This document shows positions 37,242-45,676 of a DNA stretch of 64,000 bases, one piece after another. Below the pieces are notes generated by a model, which was not told the DNA's origin, did not search any database, and saw only the letters and a list, made by a program, of their open reading frames with translations. The stretch's first letter is position 1. Each line of letters starts with the position of its first letter. This stretch comes from Dechloromonas sp. UBA6271 (lineage in GTDB: Bacteria > Pseudomonadota > Gammaproteobacteria > Burkholderiales > Rhodocyclaceae). Made by a program: the position numbers and the translations under genes. The stretch spans positions 1 through 64,000 of the forward strand of contig DJUX01000041.1 in assembly GCA_002440665.1 (NCBI GenBank), in the 5' to 3' direction.

Positions 37242-37265
37242 GGGAAAGCACGGCTTTCCCTTTTT
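37242..37265 (+). terminator. terminator-like hairpin between tRNA-Gly and tRNA-Cys
   Basis: The stem GGGAAAGC/GCTTTCCC with a 3-base loop is followed by five T. It may split the cluster into two transcripts or be read through; no clear promoter is seen before tRNA-Cys. Confidence 0.7.
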
Positions 37266-37292
37266 AGTTGTAGAAGTTACGATTTGAAGCAG

Positions 37293-37366
37293 GGCGCGAT
37301 AGCAAAGCGGTTATGCACCGGATTGCAAATCCGTGTAGGTCGGTTCGACTCCGGCTCGCGCCTCCA
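37293..37366 (+). tRNA. tRNA-Cys (anticodon GCA)
   Basis: A 74-base tRNA with encoded CCA. The acceptor stem is GGCGCGA/TCGCGCC, the short D-arm is typical of tRNA-Cys, and the anticodon loop is TTGCAAA. Confidence 0.97.
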
Positions 37367-37373
37367 GATATTT

Positions 37374-37449
37374 GCGGCAGTAGCTCAGTTGGTAGAGCGC
37401 AACCTTGCCAAGGTTGAGGTCGAGAGTTCGAGACTCTTCTGCCGCTCCA
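37374..37449 (+). tRNA. tRNA-Gly (anticodon GCC), copy 2
   Basis: A 76-base tRNA identical to the copy at 37157-37232, starting seven bases after the end of tRNA-Cys. Confidence 0.97.
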
Positions 37450-37452
37450 GTT

Positions 37453-37486
37453 AAAAAGGGAAAGCGATAACCGCTTTCCCTTTTTC
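37453..37486 (+). terminator. terminator after the second tRNA-Gly
   Basis: A 14-bp perfect stem (AAAAAGGGAAAGCG with its complement) and a 5-base loop end in a run of five T. It shares the GGGAAAGC core with the hairpin at 37242. Confidence 0.88.
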
Positions 37487-37516
37487 GTATCGGGACACCG
37501 ATATAATCAATAAATA

Positions 37517-37602
37517 GCCCGGGTGGTGAAATTGGTAGACACAAGAGACTTAAAATCTCTCGGCCTCTGGCTATACGGGTTCGACCCCCGTCCCGGGCAC
37601 CA
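37517..37602 (+). tRNA. tRNA-Leu (anticodon TAA)
   Basis: An 86-base type II tRNA with encoded CCA. The acceptor stem is GCCCGGG/CCCGGGC, the anticodon loop is CTTAAAA, a long variable arm (CGGCCTCTGGCTATA region) is present, and the T-arm contains GGTTCGACCC. It lies 31 bases after the terminator and may have its own promoter. Confidence 0.97.
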
Positions 37603-37613
37603 ATGCTAACTCT

Positions 37614-38072
37614 ATGATTATTTACGATCTTCGTTGCGACAACGAACATATGTTCAAGGGGTGGTTTCGGAGTGCCACCGATTTCGATGCACAGATCAGC
37701 CGCCAACTCATCAACTGTCCGCAATGTGATAGTCACAACGTCCGGCGCGTACCTTCCGCGGTAGCAATATCGGGAAACAGTCTTCCGGAAGCGGCAGGGA
37801 AGTCCACTGGCAAGACTCCGGCAACTGGTATGGCAGTGATGCCTGCCGGAACGCAAATCATGGCTGCTTACCGGCAGCTTGTCAGTGTAATGATCGCCAA
37901 CAGCGAGGATGTCGGAAAGTCATTTGCCTCCGAGGCCAGGAAAATCCACTACAACGAAGTGCGCGGTCGAGCCATACGCGGGGACGCCACGGCAGAAGAT
38001 CTGGAGTCGCTTGCCGACGAGGGGATTACGGTCATGCACTTGCCAAACTTCAAGGACGAGGATCTCAATTGA
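37614..38072 (+). CDS. DUF1178 family protein
   Basis: A 152-residue protein that begins MIIYDLRCDNEHMFKGWFRS. C-x2-C pairs in LINCPQCDSHNVRR suggest a small zinc ribbon near residues 8-45, followed by a helical C-terminal part (GKSFASEARKIHYNEVRGRA). This is DUF1178, common in alpha- and betaproteobacteria, with no known function. It starts 11 bases after tRNA-Leu. Confidence 0.85.
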   Translation: MIIYDLRCDNEHMFKGWFRSATDFDAQISRQLINCPQCDSHNVRRVPSAVAISGNSLPEAAGKSTGKTPATGMAVMPAGTQIMAAYRQLVSVMIANSEDVGKSFASEARKIHYNEVRGRAIRGDATAEDLESLADEGITVMHLPNFKDEDLN

Positions 38073-38147
38073 TCCTGCCTTTTTCAGACACCGTGATAAT
38101 TTTACATAATGCAAATTATGCGCAGTAACGAATTGGTTAGGGGAGCG

Positions 38148-38172
38148 AGGGAACACCGAATTGGTGTTCCCT
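38148..38172. terminator. hairpin terminator between DUF1178 and the ankyrin gene
   Basis: The 10-bp perfect stem AGGGAACACC/GGTGTTCCCT has a 5-base loop and lies between convergent genes. A smaller hairpin, CATAAT/ATTATG, lies upstream at about 38105-38120. Confidence 0.7.
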
Positions 38173-38181
38173 AAAATAACC

Positions 38182-38841
38182 CTATCTAACTTCGATGGTT
38201 ACCGTTTTCCCGGATTTGCCGCCGGCACGGCGCAACAGTTCAGCGATGTCGGTGTTTTGATTCTTGAGAGCGATATCGAGAGCCGTCTCACCTGTTTCAG
38301 TACGCATGCTGGGGTCAGCGCGATTGGCGAGCAAGACTTTGACAATATCGATATGTCCGCCGCGCGAGGCGACGATCAACGCAGTGCTTCCATTTTCGCT
38401 GGCAGCATTCACGTCTGCCCCGGATTTGACGAGAAGCTTTGCAATATCCAGATGGCCGTTGAATGCTGCGTAGACCAGCGGGGTCCATCCCGGTGTATTG
38501 ACGTTCGCCCCGCCCGCAATCAGGCGCTCGACGACCTTGAGGTGGCCGCGAAATGCGGCAAGGCGCAACGCGGTGTCGCCGGCAGCATTGCGTGCGTTAA
38601 CCTTGGCGCGCTGCTTGATCAGGAAATCCACGAGATCCTCGTGACCGTCGCGCGCTGCCAGCATCAGCAGCGTATTACCCTCGATATCGGTGGTATCGAT
38701 CGAGGCACCGCGCTGGACCATCTGTGCAACGTCTTTGGTATCACCCAGTTTTGCCGAGTTGATCAGATCGTCATAGGTTGCCCCTGAGGCCGCAAGGGGT
38801 ATGGCGGCGGCCAGCATCATTGCGAGAATGGTCTTTTTCAT
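38182..38841 (-). CDS. periplasmic ankyrin-repeat protein
   Basis: A 219-residue protein. A signal peptide (MKKTILAMMLAAAIPLAASG) leads into about five ankyrin repeats, for example EGNTLLMLAARDGHEDLVDF, AGDTALRLAAFRGHLKVVER and GWTPLVYAAFNGHLDIAKLL. Export and repeats point to protein binding in the periplasm. It overlaps tatD by four bases, so it may be the last gene of the mltG-tmk-holB-pilZ-tatD operon. No partner can be named. Confidence 0.85.
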   Translation of the reverse strand: MKKTILAMMLAAAIPLAASGATYDDLINSAKLGDTKDVAQMVQRGASIDTTDIEGNTLLMLAARDGHEDLVDFLIKQRAKVNARNAAGDTALRLAAFRGHLKVVERLIAGGANVNTPGWTPLVYAAFNGHLDIAKLLVKSGADVNAASENGSTALIVASRGGHIDIVKVLLANRADPSMRTETGETALDIALKNQNTDIAELLRRAGGKSGKTVTIEVR

Positions 38842-39620
38842 GATTGTGTAGGTCGAACGGCGTGTTTGAAAAGATTGAAGAAGTTGGCAGTTGTGGCCTC
38901 GCTGACTTCTTCCAGTGAAAGGGTACGCAGCCGCGCAATTTCTTCGGCGACATGGCGGACATAGGCCGGCTCATTGGTCTTGCCGCGATGGGGTGCGGGG
39001 GCAAGATAAGGCGAGTCGGTTTCGACCAAGATGCGATCCAGCGGCGTTTTCTGGGCGGCTTCCTTGATTGCAAGGGCATTTTTGAAAGTGACGATACCGG
39101 AAAACGAGATGTAGAACCCTAGATCGAGCGCCTGGCGGGCAACCTCCCAGGTTTCGGTAAAGCAGTGCATGACACCGCCGACCGCTTGCGCGCCCTCTTC
39201 CCTTAGTATGCCCAGCGTGTCGGCGGCGGCATCGCGCATATGGACGACCAGCGGCTTGCCGGTAGTAATCGCCGCGCGAATATGCCGTCGGAAGCGATCG
39301 CGCTGCCACTCCGGACGATCTTTTTGCCAGTAGTAGTCGAGCCCGGTCTCCCCGATGGCAATCACCTTCGGGTGGGCGGCAAGCTCGATCAATTTTTGTT
39401 CGGTAGGCTCTTCGGCATCCGTATATTCAGGATGGACGCCGACCGTCGCATAGAGATGCCGATGTGATTCGGCCAGCGCCAGAACACGCGGAAAATCTTC
39501 AAGATTGACAGCGATGCAGACAGCACACCCAACTTCATTCCGCTGCATGCGCTCCAGTATTTCCGGCAGGCGCTGCGCCAGGTCCGGGAAATCGAGATGA
39601 CAGTGGGAGTCGACCAGCAT
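38838..39620 (-). CDS. tatD: TatD-family metal-dependent deoxyribonuclease
   Basis: A 260-residue TIM-barrel hydrolase. MLVDSHCHLDFPDL has the H-x-H metal pair, IGETGLDYYW the glutamate, LVVHMRDAAADTL a histidine, GVMHCFTETWEVAR the next, and LVETDSPYLAPAPHRGKTNE the last aspartate. Relatives are 3'-5' DNA exonucleases. It lies downstream of holB and pilZ as in many proteobacteria. Confidence 0.95.
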   Translation of the reverse strand: MLVDSHCHLDFPDLAQRLPEILERMQRNEVGCAVCIAVNLEDFPRVLALAESHRHLYATVGVHPEYTDAEEPTEQKLIELAAHPKVIAIGETGLDYYWQKDRPEWQRDRFRRHIRAAITTGKPLVVHMRDAAADTLGILREEGAQAVGGVMHCFTETWEVARQALDLGFYISFSGIVTFKNALAIKEAAQKTPLDRILVETDSPYLAPAPHRGKTNEPAYVRHVAEEIARLRTLSLEEVSEATTANFFNLFKHAVRPTQS

Positions 39621-39628
39621 TCGCTGGG

Positions 39629-39994
39629 TCAGAGGGTATGCGTCGGACGGGTGGACTGCAGAACGCCGCCGAGCAGCCCTTCGATCTTGCGCCGTGCCTC
39701 CTGGCCGCTTTCATCATTGTTGAAATGAACGCCGATGCCCTGGGCGCGGCCGTTCTGTGCTCCCGCCGGAGTTATCCAGACTACCGTCCCGGCGATGGGA
39801 AGCTTGGCCGGGTCGTCCATCAGCGACAGAAGCATGAAGACCTCGTCGCCAATGTTGTAGCTGCGCGTCGTCGGAATAAAAATTCCGGCATTGCGCAAAT
39901 GCGGCATGAAAGCTGCGTAGAGCGCTGATTTTGAATTGATATTAAGCGAGAGAACGCTTGGGCGTTGGGCTGTAGCGGGTTTGGTGTCACTCAT
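39629..39994 (-). CDS. pilZ: type IV pilus assembly protein PilZ
   Basis: A 121-residue PilZ-domain protein. LSLNINSKSALYAAFMPHLR, GIFIPTTRSYNIGDEVFMLL and TVVWITPAGAQ are the conserved strands. Like Pseudomonas PilZ itself, it lacks the RxxxR c-di-GMP motif. The position between holB and tatD is the classic pilZ locus. It supports type IV pilus formation. Confidence 0.92.
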   Translation of the reverse strand: MSDTKPATAQRPSVLSLNINSKSALYAAFMPHLRNAGIFIPTTRSYNIGDEVFMLLSLMDDPAKLPIAGTVVWITPAGAQNGRAQGIGVHFNNDESGQEARRKIEGLLGGVLQSTRPTHTL

Positions 39995-40000
39995 TGTCGT

Positions 40001-41020
40001 TCAGTGTCTCAACAGACCTCGATAGTCCATGAACAATCCCTCAAGGAACAGGCGGGCGTTTAGCGGTTGCTCGGCCTCGCGGCGGCGCGTCAGAAGCAGT
40101 CGGTAGGCGCGCACGATTCGTGCGGGGGGAATCATATCAGCCAGCCCTGAAATTGTGGCCTGTTGCGGCAGAAAATATCGAGCTGGCTGCCCGTTGCTGG
40201 CCAGTGCCAGATCGACCAGCCATTTCTGCATCGCATCGACTACTGACTTCAGCGCAAGCTTCCCCTTGCTTTCCTTGATAACTTTTTCCAGTTCGGCGGC
40301 ATGGGCGATCGGATCTAGGTCGCCATTCGCAGCGAGGCAGCGCGTTAGTATGTCCAGCCACCCGCCTCGCCCCGAGGCAGCAAGTTCGCTGGCCAGGCCA
40401 GGAGAGCCGCCGGCCAGTGCCAGCCAGCGCCCCGCTTGTTCAAGTCCGTCGGCGGCCAGCGCAGCTTCCGAAACAGTGGCAGGCGGTACGTTGACCGGAA
40501 CCACCTGGCAGCGACTGCGAATCGTTGGCAACAAACGTAGTGGTTCGTTTGAAACCATTAAAAACAATGTACCTGCCGCCGGTTCTTCAAGTGTTTTAAG
40601 AAGTGCGTTTGCGGTGCTGCGGTTCATCGCTTCAGCCGGATTGACAACGACGATTTTCAAACCGGCACGATGTGTTCCGACATTCAGAAAATCATCGAGC
40701 CCGCGTACCTGATCGATCGTTATCTGCTGACTGGCTTTTTTCTTGCCCTCCTCCGCATCCGCATCTTCGACCAGCGCCTGTGGCTGCAGGAGTCGAAAAT
40801 CCGGGTGATTGCCCTGATCGAACCAGTTGCAGGCAAGGCACCGGTCACAGGCCAATCCACCCTCCCGAGGCTGTTCGCACAATAGGGCTTTGGCAAATGC
40901 CTGAGCCAAGGCAAATTTCCCGAGACCGCGCTGGCCGATCAACAACAGAGCATGAGGCAAGCGCTCGCGCTGCGACTGCAGCCTTTCCCAAGTCGATTTA
41001 TGAAGACTAATAAAATTCAT
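40001..41020 (-). CDS. holB: DNA polymerase III subunit delta'
   Basis: A 339-residue clamp-loader subunit. LLIGQRGLGKFALAQAFAKA is a degenerate P-loop, as is usual for delta', which does not hydrolyse ATP. A zinc module is visible in CEQPREGGLACDRCLACNWF. VVNPAEAMNRSTANALLKTL with EEP carries the sensor region. It overlaps tmk by four bases. Confidence 0.93.
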   Translation of the reverse strand: MNFISLHKSTWERLQSQRERLPHALLLIGQRGLGKFALAQAFAKALLCEQPREGGLACDRCLACNWFDQGNHPDFRLLQPQALVEDADAEEGKKKASQQITIDQVRGLDDFLNVGTHRAGLKIVVVNPAEAMNRSTANALLKTLEEPAAGTLFLMVSNEPLRLLPTIRSRCQVVPVNVPPATVSEAALAADGLEQAGRWLALAGGSPGLASELAASGRGGWLDILTRCLAANGDLDPIAHAAELEKVIKESKGKLALKSVVDAMQKWLVDLALASNGQPARYFLPQQATISGLADMIPPARIVRAYRLLLTRRREAEQPLNARLFLEGLFMDYRGLLRH

Positions 41021-41631
41021 AAACAGATACTTGAAATAATATGTTCAAGTAATTTACGAATATTTTCCATGCTTTGCTGGGCGTCGATTACGCGAATCCT
41101 CGAAGGTGCCGAGTGGGCGCGTTCGAGGTAAGCCTGACGTACGCGCTCGTGGAAGTCGGCGCGTTCCTGCTCGAAGCGGTCGAGAACCCGGCTGGCCAGC
41201 GCGATGCGCTCGCGTGCCACATCGAGTGGCAGGTCGAAAAGCAGGGTCAGATCGGGTTGCAGGTGCCCGTGCACCCAATGTTCGAGCTGCTGAAGTTTCG
41301 CCCGGTCGAGCCCACGCCCTCCTCCCTGATAGGCATAGGTCGCGTCGCTGAAGCGGTCGCAGACCACCCACTCCCCTTGGGCAAGCGCTGGTTCGATAAC
41401 CTTCGCCAAATGTTCACGCCGCGCGGCAAACATCAGCAAGGTTTCGGTTTCGAGGTGCATCGACGAATGGAGCAACAATTCCCGGAGCTTTTCACCCAGT
41501 TCCGTACCGCCGGGTTCGCGCGTGACATGGACGATCTGTCCCTTCTGGCGCAGCAGTTCGGCAAGCCACTCGACGTGGCTGCTCTTGCCAGCGCCGTCGA
41601 TGCCTTCGAAGGTTATGAATTTTCCTCTCAC
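41017..41631 (-). CDS. tmk: thymidylate kinase
   Basis: A 204-residue kinase that turns dTMP into dTDP. FITFEGIDGAGKSSHVEWLA is the P-loop, VTREPGGTELGEKLR the DR(E)P motif, and CDRFSDATYAYQGGGRGLD the Asp-Arg and LID region. It overlaps mltG and holB, forming the usual mltG-tmk-holB operon. Confidence 0.97.
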   Translation of the reverse strand: MRGKFITFEGIDGAGKSSHVEWLAELLRQKGQIVHVTREPGGTELGEKLRELLLHSSMHLETETLLMFAARREHLAKVIEPALAQGEWVVCDRFSDATYAYQGGGRGLDRAKLQQLEHWVHGHLQPDLTLLFDLPLDVARERIALASRVLDRFEQERADFHERVRQAYLERAHSAPSRIRVIDAQQSMENIRKLLEHIISSICL

Positions 41632-42623
41632 TTGCCGCCTTTCTGGTATTTGCTGACTGCCTTGTTGTGTTCGTCCAGCGTGCGCGAAAACTGGCTGCTG
41701 CCGTCGCCGCGCGCCACGAAATACAGCACGTCGCTACTTGCCGGATGGAGCGCTGCCTGGATCGCAGCCAGCCCCGGCATGGCGATAGGCGATGGCGGCA
41801 ATCCGCTACGGGTATAAGTATTGTACGGGGTGTCGGTTTGCAGGTCGCGCTTGCGCAGGTTGCCGTCGAAAGTCTCGCCCAGGCCGTAGATCACCGTGGG
41901 ATCGGTCTGCAACAGCATGCCCTTGCGCAGACGATTGACGAATACCGCTGCCACCAGCGCGCGATCGTCGCCGCGTCCGGTTTCCTTTTCGACTATGGAG
42001 GCCATGATCAGGGCCTCGTACGGATTCTTGTACGGCAGATTGGCTTCGCGCTGGTTCCACGCCACTTCCAACTTGTTGCGCATGGCCCGGTGAGCACGGG
42101 CGAGCAATTCCAGATCGCTCGACTGCTTGTCGAAAAGATAAGTATCGGGGAGCAGCCAGCCATCGATTCGGGCACCCTCGATGCCCAACCGGGCGGCGAT
42201 TTCGGCCTCCGACAGACCCTGTGTGTCATGTTTGAGATCGGGATGCTGATCAAGGCGCGTGCGCCACTGGCGGAAAGTCCAGCCCTCGACGAGAAGCGCT
42301 TCGCCTTGGGTAACATCGCCGCGTGCCAGTTTGGCCAGAAGTTGTTCCGGGGTAACCCCTTGTTTGACCGAGTAACTCCCGGCCTTGATACCGGTGGCAA
42401 CACCGCGCCAGCGCGCCAATAAGGCCAACAGATCGGCATTGATGCCGATGCCAGCCTCCTGCATCTGCATGGCGGCCGAGCGCAGGCTGCTTTTCGGGGT
42501 AATCCGGAAATCCACCGTGGCATCGCGCAGCGCGATGGGCGAATTCGCCCACCAGACGGCGGCCCTGATGAGAGCGGCGAGCAGAATGCTCAGGAACAGG
42601 AAATACTTGAGGAATGAACGCAC
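41628..42623 (-). CDS. mltG: endolytic murein transglycosylase MltG
   Basis: A 331-residue inner-membrane enzyme that cuts nascent peptidoglycan strands. One N-terminal helix (FLKYFLFLSILLAALIRAAVWW), a LysM-like domain, and the catalytic glutamate in ASIVEKETGRGDDRALVAAV are visible; NRLRKGMLLQTDPTVIYG follows. I start at the GTG at 42623 (MRSFLKYF), which fits family length. An ATG at 42671 would overlap the -10 region of the divergent ygfZ gene. Confidence 0.9.
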   Translation of the reverse strand: MRSFLKYFLFLSILLAALIRAAVWWANSPIALRDATVDFRITPKSSLRSAAMQMQEAGIGINADLLALLARWRGVATGIKAGSYSVKQGVTPEQLLAKLARGDVTQGEALLVEGWTFRQWRTRLDQHPDLKHDTQGLSEAEIAARLGIEGARIDGWLLPDTYLFDKQSSDLELLARAHRAMRNKLEVAWNQREANLPYKNPYEALIMASIVEKETGRGDDRALVAAVFVNRLRKGMLLQTDPTVIYGLGETFDGNLRKRDLQTDTPYNTYTRSGLPPSPIAMPGLAAIQAALHPASSDVLYFVARGDGSSQFSRTLDEHNKAVSKYQKGGK

Positions 42624-42716
42624 GGGAACTCGCAGGCTGCAACCGGGCCATCCCGGGGGAGAAACGGGCATAATCGAACGGACGCTATAATATCGCAAAC
42701 CCCATCAGGAGCCCTC

Positions 42717-43733
42717 ATGAACCCCAATTGGCGCAGCTTTCTGGAATCCACGGAGGCCGTTTTCGACGGTGCCACGGACGAAATTCTGAACTTCGGCGAT
42801 GCCGCTGGCGAACTACAGGCGGCCCGCAATCAGACCGTTCTGGTACCGCTGACGCATCTCGCCCTGATCGAAGCCGTTGGCGAGGAGGCCAAACCCTTCC
42901 TGCACAGCCAGTTTACCAGCGATATCAACCACCTGGGTGGCGACCAGGTCCAGCATTCGGCATGGTGCACCGCCAAGGGACGCATGCAGGCCAGCTTCCT
43001 GGTCTGGCGTGATGGCGATGCCTACCAGCTGGCGCTGGCCGCCGACCTCGAAGCGGCTTCGCTGAAGCGCTTGCAGATGTTCGTCCTGCGCGCCAAGGTC
43101 AAGCTGGCGGCACTGACCGACAGCCACGTGCTGATCGGCGTCGCCGGCCCGCAGGCGGCCGAAGCGCTGGCCGATGCCGACCTGCCCTGCCCGGCAGCGC
43201 CGATGACCACGGCGACGAGCGGCGCGGGCAAGGTCATCTCGCTGGAGCCGAACCGGTATATCGTTTCGCTACCGCAGGAAGCGGTTTCGACCCTGTGGCA
43301 AAAGCTCACCATCAAGGCCCGCCCGGCCGGCTTGCCTGCCTGGCGCTGGCTCGATATCCAGGCCGGGTTCCCGCTGGTGACGGCAGCGACCAAAGAAGAG
43401 TTCGTCCCGCAGATGGCCGATTTCGAGAAGCTTGGCGGCGTCAGCTTTCACAAGGGTTGCTATCCCGGTCAGGAAATCGTGGCGCGGACCCAGTATCTTG
43501 GCAAGGTGAAACGCCACCTGTATCGCGTGACGAGCGATCAAGTACTGGTTGCCGGCGCTAACCTGCATTCACCGGACAACCCCGACCAGGCTTGCGGCAT
43601 GATCGTGAGCGGCGCGCCATCACCGATCGGTGGTTTCGAGGCGCTGGCGGTGGTGCAGTCCAATTTCGCCGGCAACCTGCATCTGGGAACGCGCGAAGGC
43701 CCGAAAATCGAGGCTGTTGCGGTCAACCCCTGA
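42717..43733 (+). CDS. ygfZ: folate-binding protein YgfZ
   Basis: A 338-residue protein of the GcvT-like family that uses folate to support iron-sulphur cluster proteins. The signature KGCYPGQEIVARTQYLGKVK is present at about residues 242-261, with its conserved cysteine. A TATAAT box lies about 26 bases upstream of the ATG, and an AGGAG site precedes it. It starts a short plus-strand unit with the TANGO2-like gene. Confidence 0.93.
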   Translation: MNPNWRSFLESTEAVFDGATDEILNFGDAAGELQAARNQTVLVPLTHLALIEAVGEEAKPFLHSQFTSDINHLGGDQVQHSAWCTAKGRMQASFLVWRDGDAYQLALAADLEAASLKRLQMFVLRAKVKLAALTDSHVLIGVAGPQAAEALADADLPCPAAPMTTATSGAGKVISLEPNRYIVSLPQEAVSTLWQKLTIKARPAGLPAWRWLDIQAGFPLVTAATKEEFVPQMADFEKLGGVSFHKGCYPGQEIVARTQYLGKVKRHLYRVTSDQVLVAGANLHSPDNPDQACGMIVSGAPSPIGGFEALAVVQSNFAGNLHLGTREGPKIEAVAVNP

Positions 43734-43745
43734 AAAAGGGCAAAA

Positions 43746-44495
43746 ATGTGCCTGATCGTCGTTGGCTGGCGGGTTCATCCGGATTACCCGTTAATCGTCG
43801 CCGCCAACCGCGACGAGTTTTATGCGCGCCCTTCGGCCTTTGCCGGTTTCTGGCCCGACACCCCTGAGGTCATCGGCGGCCGCGATCTCGAAGCCGGCGG
43901 GACATGGCTGGGAATTACCAGAACCGGGCGTTTCGCGGCCGTCACCAACGTTCGCGAGCCCGGTGCCGGCAAAGGGCTGCATTCACGCGGGAAGCTGACG
44001 CAAGCCTTCCTGGCCGGCCAGCAAACGGCTTCCGACTACGCTCACCTGCTGGAAATGCGCGATTTTTCGGGCTTCAACCTGCTGCTCGGTGACAGCCAAT
44101 CGTTGTGGTATTGCAGCAACCGCGGCGCCGAGCCGCAGGAACTCGCTCCCGGAATTTACGGGATGTCGAATCACCTGCTGGACAGCCCATGGCCCAAGCT
44201 GGTCACCGCCCGTCTTGGTTTCGCGCAGGCAATCGCTAAACTGCCGGATCGCGGGCCACTATTCGATGTCCTGGCCGACGATGAGATCGTGCCGGATACC
44301 GAGTTGCCAAGTACAGGTGTGCCGCTGGAATGGGAACGGCGGCTGTCGGCGATATTCGTCCGCTCGGAAGATTATGGAACGCGCGCCTCGACGGTATTGA
44401 CTCTGGCCGGCGACGGACAGATCACCTTCGAGGAACGCAGCTTCGGCCCGCATGGCCGAGCCCTTCAGTCTTCGGTGATATCGACGGCCGTATAG
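43746..44495 (+). CDS. NRDE / TANGO2-family protein
   Basis: A 249-residue protein. MCLIVVGWRVHPDYPLIVAA and NRDEFYARPSA form the NRDE motif after which the family is named, followed by GGRDLEAGGTWLGITRTGRF. Cys2 would be the N-terminal residue after Met removal. TANGO2 relatives in eukaryotes are tied to haem handling; the bacterial role is unsettled. It overlaps the end of the convergent L,D-transpeptidase gene by about 30 bases. Confidence 0.88.
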   Translation: MCLIVVGWRVHPDYPLIVAANRDEFYARPSAFAGFWPDTPEVIGGRDLEAGGTWLGITRTGRFAAVTNVREPGAGKGLHSRGKLTQAFLAGQQTASDYAHLLEMRDFSGFNLLLGDSQSLWYCSNRGAEPQELAPGIYGMSNHLLDSPWPKLVTARLGFAQAIAKLPDRGPLFDVLADDEIVPDTELPSTGVPLEWERRLSAIFVRSEDYGTRASTVLTLAGDGQITFEERSFGPHGRALQSSVISTAV

Positions 44496-44947
44496 GCCGG
44501 TACCAGGTCGAACAATTCGACGATGTCGGCATTGCGCATGCGGATGCAGCCGTGCGAACCCGGCTTGCCAATCTCGGCGCGCTCCGGTGCGCCATGGATA
44601 TAGACGAAGCGACGCATCGTGTCGACGCGGCCCAGCCGATTCCGCCCGGGCTCGCAGCCGGAAAGCCAGAGAATCCGCGTCAGGATCCAGTCGCGTCCGG
44701 GATGGCTTTGCTCCAGGTCGGCAGACCACATCTCGCCGGTCGGTCGGCGCCGGACGAAAATGGTGTTTTCCGGCGCGCCGCCACCAATTTTGGCCCGAAT
44801 CAGGTGTCGACCGCGCGGCGTCTGAAAACTGCCAAACACCTCTCCGACGCCCGCCTTGCCGGTCGATACCGAGTATTCGCGCAAGCGCTGCCCGGTGTCA
44901 TCGAACAGGGTCAACAACTGGCGGGCAACCGAAATGTGGATTTTCAC
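44465..44947 (-). CDS. L,D-transpeptidase (YkuD domain)
   Basis: About 160 residues. KIHISVARQLLTLFDDTGQR is the N-terminal strand pair, and GKPGSHGCIRMRNADIVELF carries the catalytic H-x14-17-S-H-G-C-x-R motif with Cys. It cross-links peptidoglycan or anchors proteins to it. No export signal is visible in either the short form or the longer ORF. I start at the GTG at 44947, which overlaps the tadA stop (GTGA). Confidence 0.82.
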   Translation of the reverse strand: MKIHISVARQLLTLFDDTGQRLREYSVSTGKAGVGEVFGSFQTPRGRHLIRAKIGGGAPENTIFVRRRPTGEMWSADLEQSHPGRDWILTRILWLSGCEPGRNRLGRVDTMRRFVYIHGAPERAEIGKPGSHGCIRMRNADIVELFDLVPAYTAVDITED

Positions 44948-45405
44948 TGCGGCTTCCGGCGTCGTTCGGCAAAAAAGGCGGAAAGCACCGCGCTGCAATC
45001 ATCGGCGAGAACACCGCCGGTTATGGTGGTGTGGTGGTTGAGCCGCTCGACACCGAAGAGATCGACCACGCTGCCGTGAACACCGGTCTTGGGGTCGCGT
45101 GCCCCATAGATCACCCGGGCGATCCGCGCATGGAGGATGGCACCGGCGCACATCGCACAGGGTTCCAAGGTGACGAACAGTTCGCAACCCGGCAAGCGGT
45201 AATTGCCTAGATTGCGTGCAGCGTCGCGCAGGGCGGCAATTTCGGCGTGCGCAGTCGGGTCACTTTCGCCGATCGGGCTATTGAAACCCCGTCCGACGAT
45301 TTCGCCGGCCCGGACCACGACAGCACCGACGGGTACCTCGCCCAGGCATTCGGCGGCGCGGGCCAGCGAAATGGCCTCGCGCATGAAGAACTCGTCGCCG
45401 AGCAT
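44944..45405 (-). CDS. tadA: tRNA-specific adenosine deaminase
   Basis: About 153 residues. TadA makes inosine at the wobble position of tRNA-Arg(ACG). DPTAHAEIAALRDAARNLGN has the H-A-E zinc/catalytic motif, and LEPCAMCAGAILHARI the P-C-x2-C. I use the ATG at 45405. A GTG at 45429 lies inside the guaA remnant and is less likely. The gene normally follows guaA, which explains the guaA stop 15 bases upstream. Confidence 0.93.
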   Translation of the reverse strand: MLGDEFFMREAISLARAAECLGEVPVGAVVVRAGEIVGRGFNSPIGESDPTAHAEIAALRDAARNLGNYRLPGCELFVTLEPCAMCAGAILHARIARVIYGARDPKTGVHGSVVDLFGVERLNHHTTITGGVLADDCSAVLSAFFAERRRKPQ

Positions 45406-45419
45406 GACGGAATAGTCGC

Positions 45420-45443
45420 CTATTCCCACTCAATTATTTCCCG
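45420..45443 (-). mobile_element. att site: remnant 3' end of guaA
   Basis: Read on the minus strand this encodes R-E-I-I-E-W-E-stop. GuaA (GMP synthase) proteins characteristically end in I-E-W-E, and guaA normally lies directly before tadA. Only this tail is present; upstream sequence is unrelated. This is the pattern left when a tyrosine recombinase inserts an element into the 3' end of a gene and duplicates the core site. The full guaA should lie at the far end, outside the window. The exact core boundaries are unknown. Confidence 0.8.
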
Positions 45444-45494
45444 CACCTGTAAACCTGCATAAAACCTAGCTTTCCGTCCTCGCATAACAGCGTC

Positions 45495-45514
45495 TACCGT
45501 CACTTTTACCGTCA
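45495..45514. repeat. direct repeat TACCGTCA near the att site
   Basis: Two copies of TACCGTCA (45495-45502 and 45507-45514) lie 12 bases apart, about 70 bases inside the island end. Short repeats near att sites are often arm-type binding sites for the recombinase. This role is only a suggestion. Confidence 0.4.
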
Positions 45515-45676
45515 AAACACAAGACATACACTGGTTTCGGAGGCCACAGCACGCCCGCGATCTCGTTGACACCATGCAACTGCTTGCGCGTAAAGCATCA
45601 AGTCCACATTCAGCTAGCGTTCCTGGTCAATTTGGTCAGCATTCCTAGCCTGGGACTTTACCCGTTCTGCATCGAT

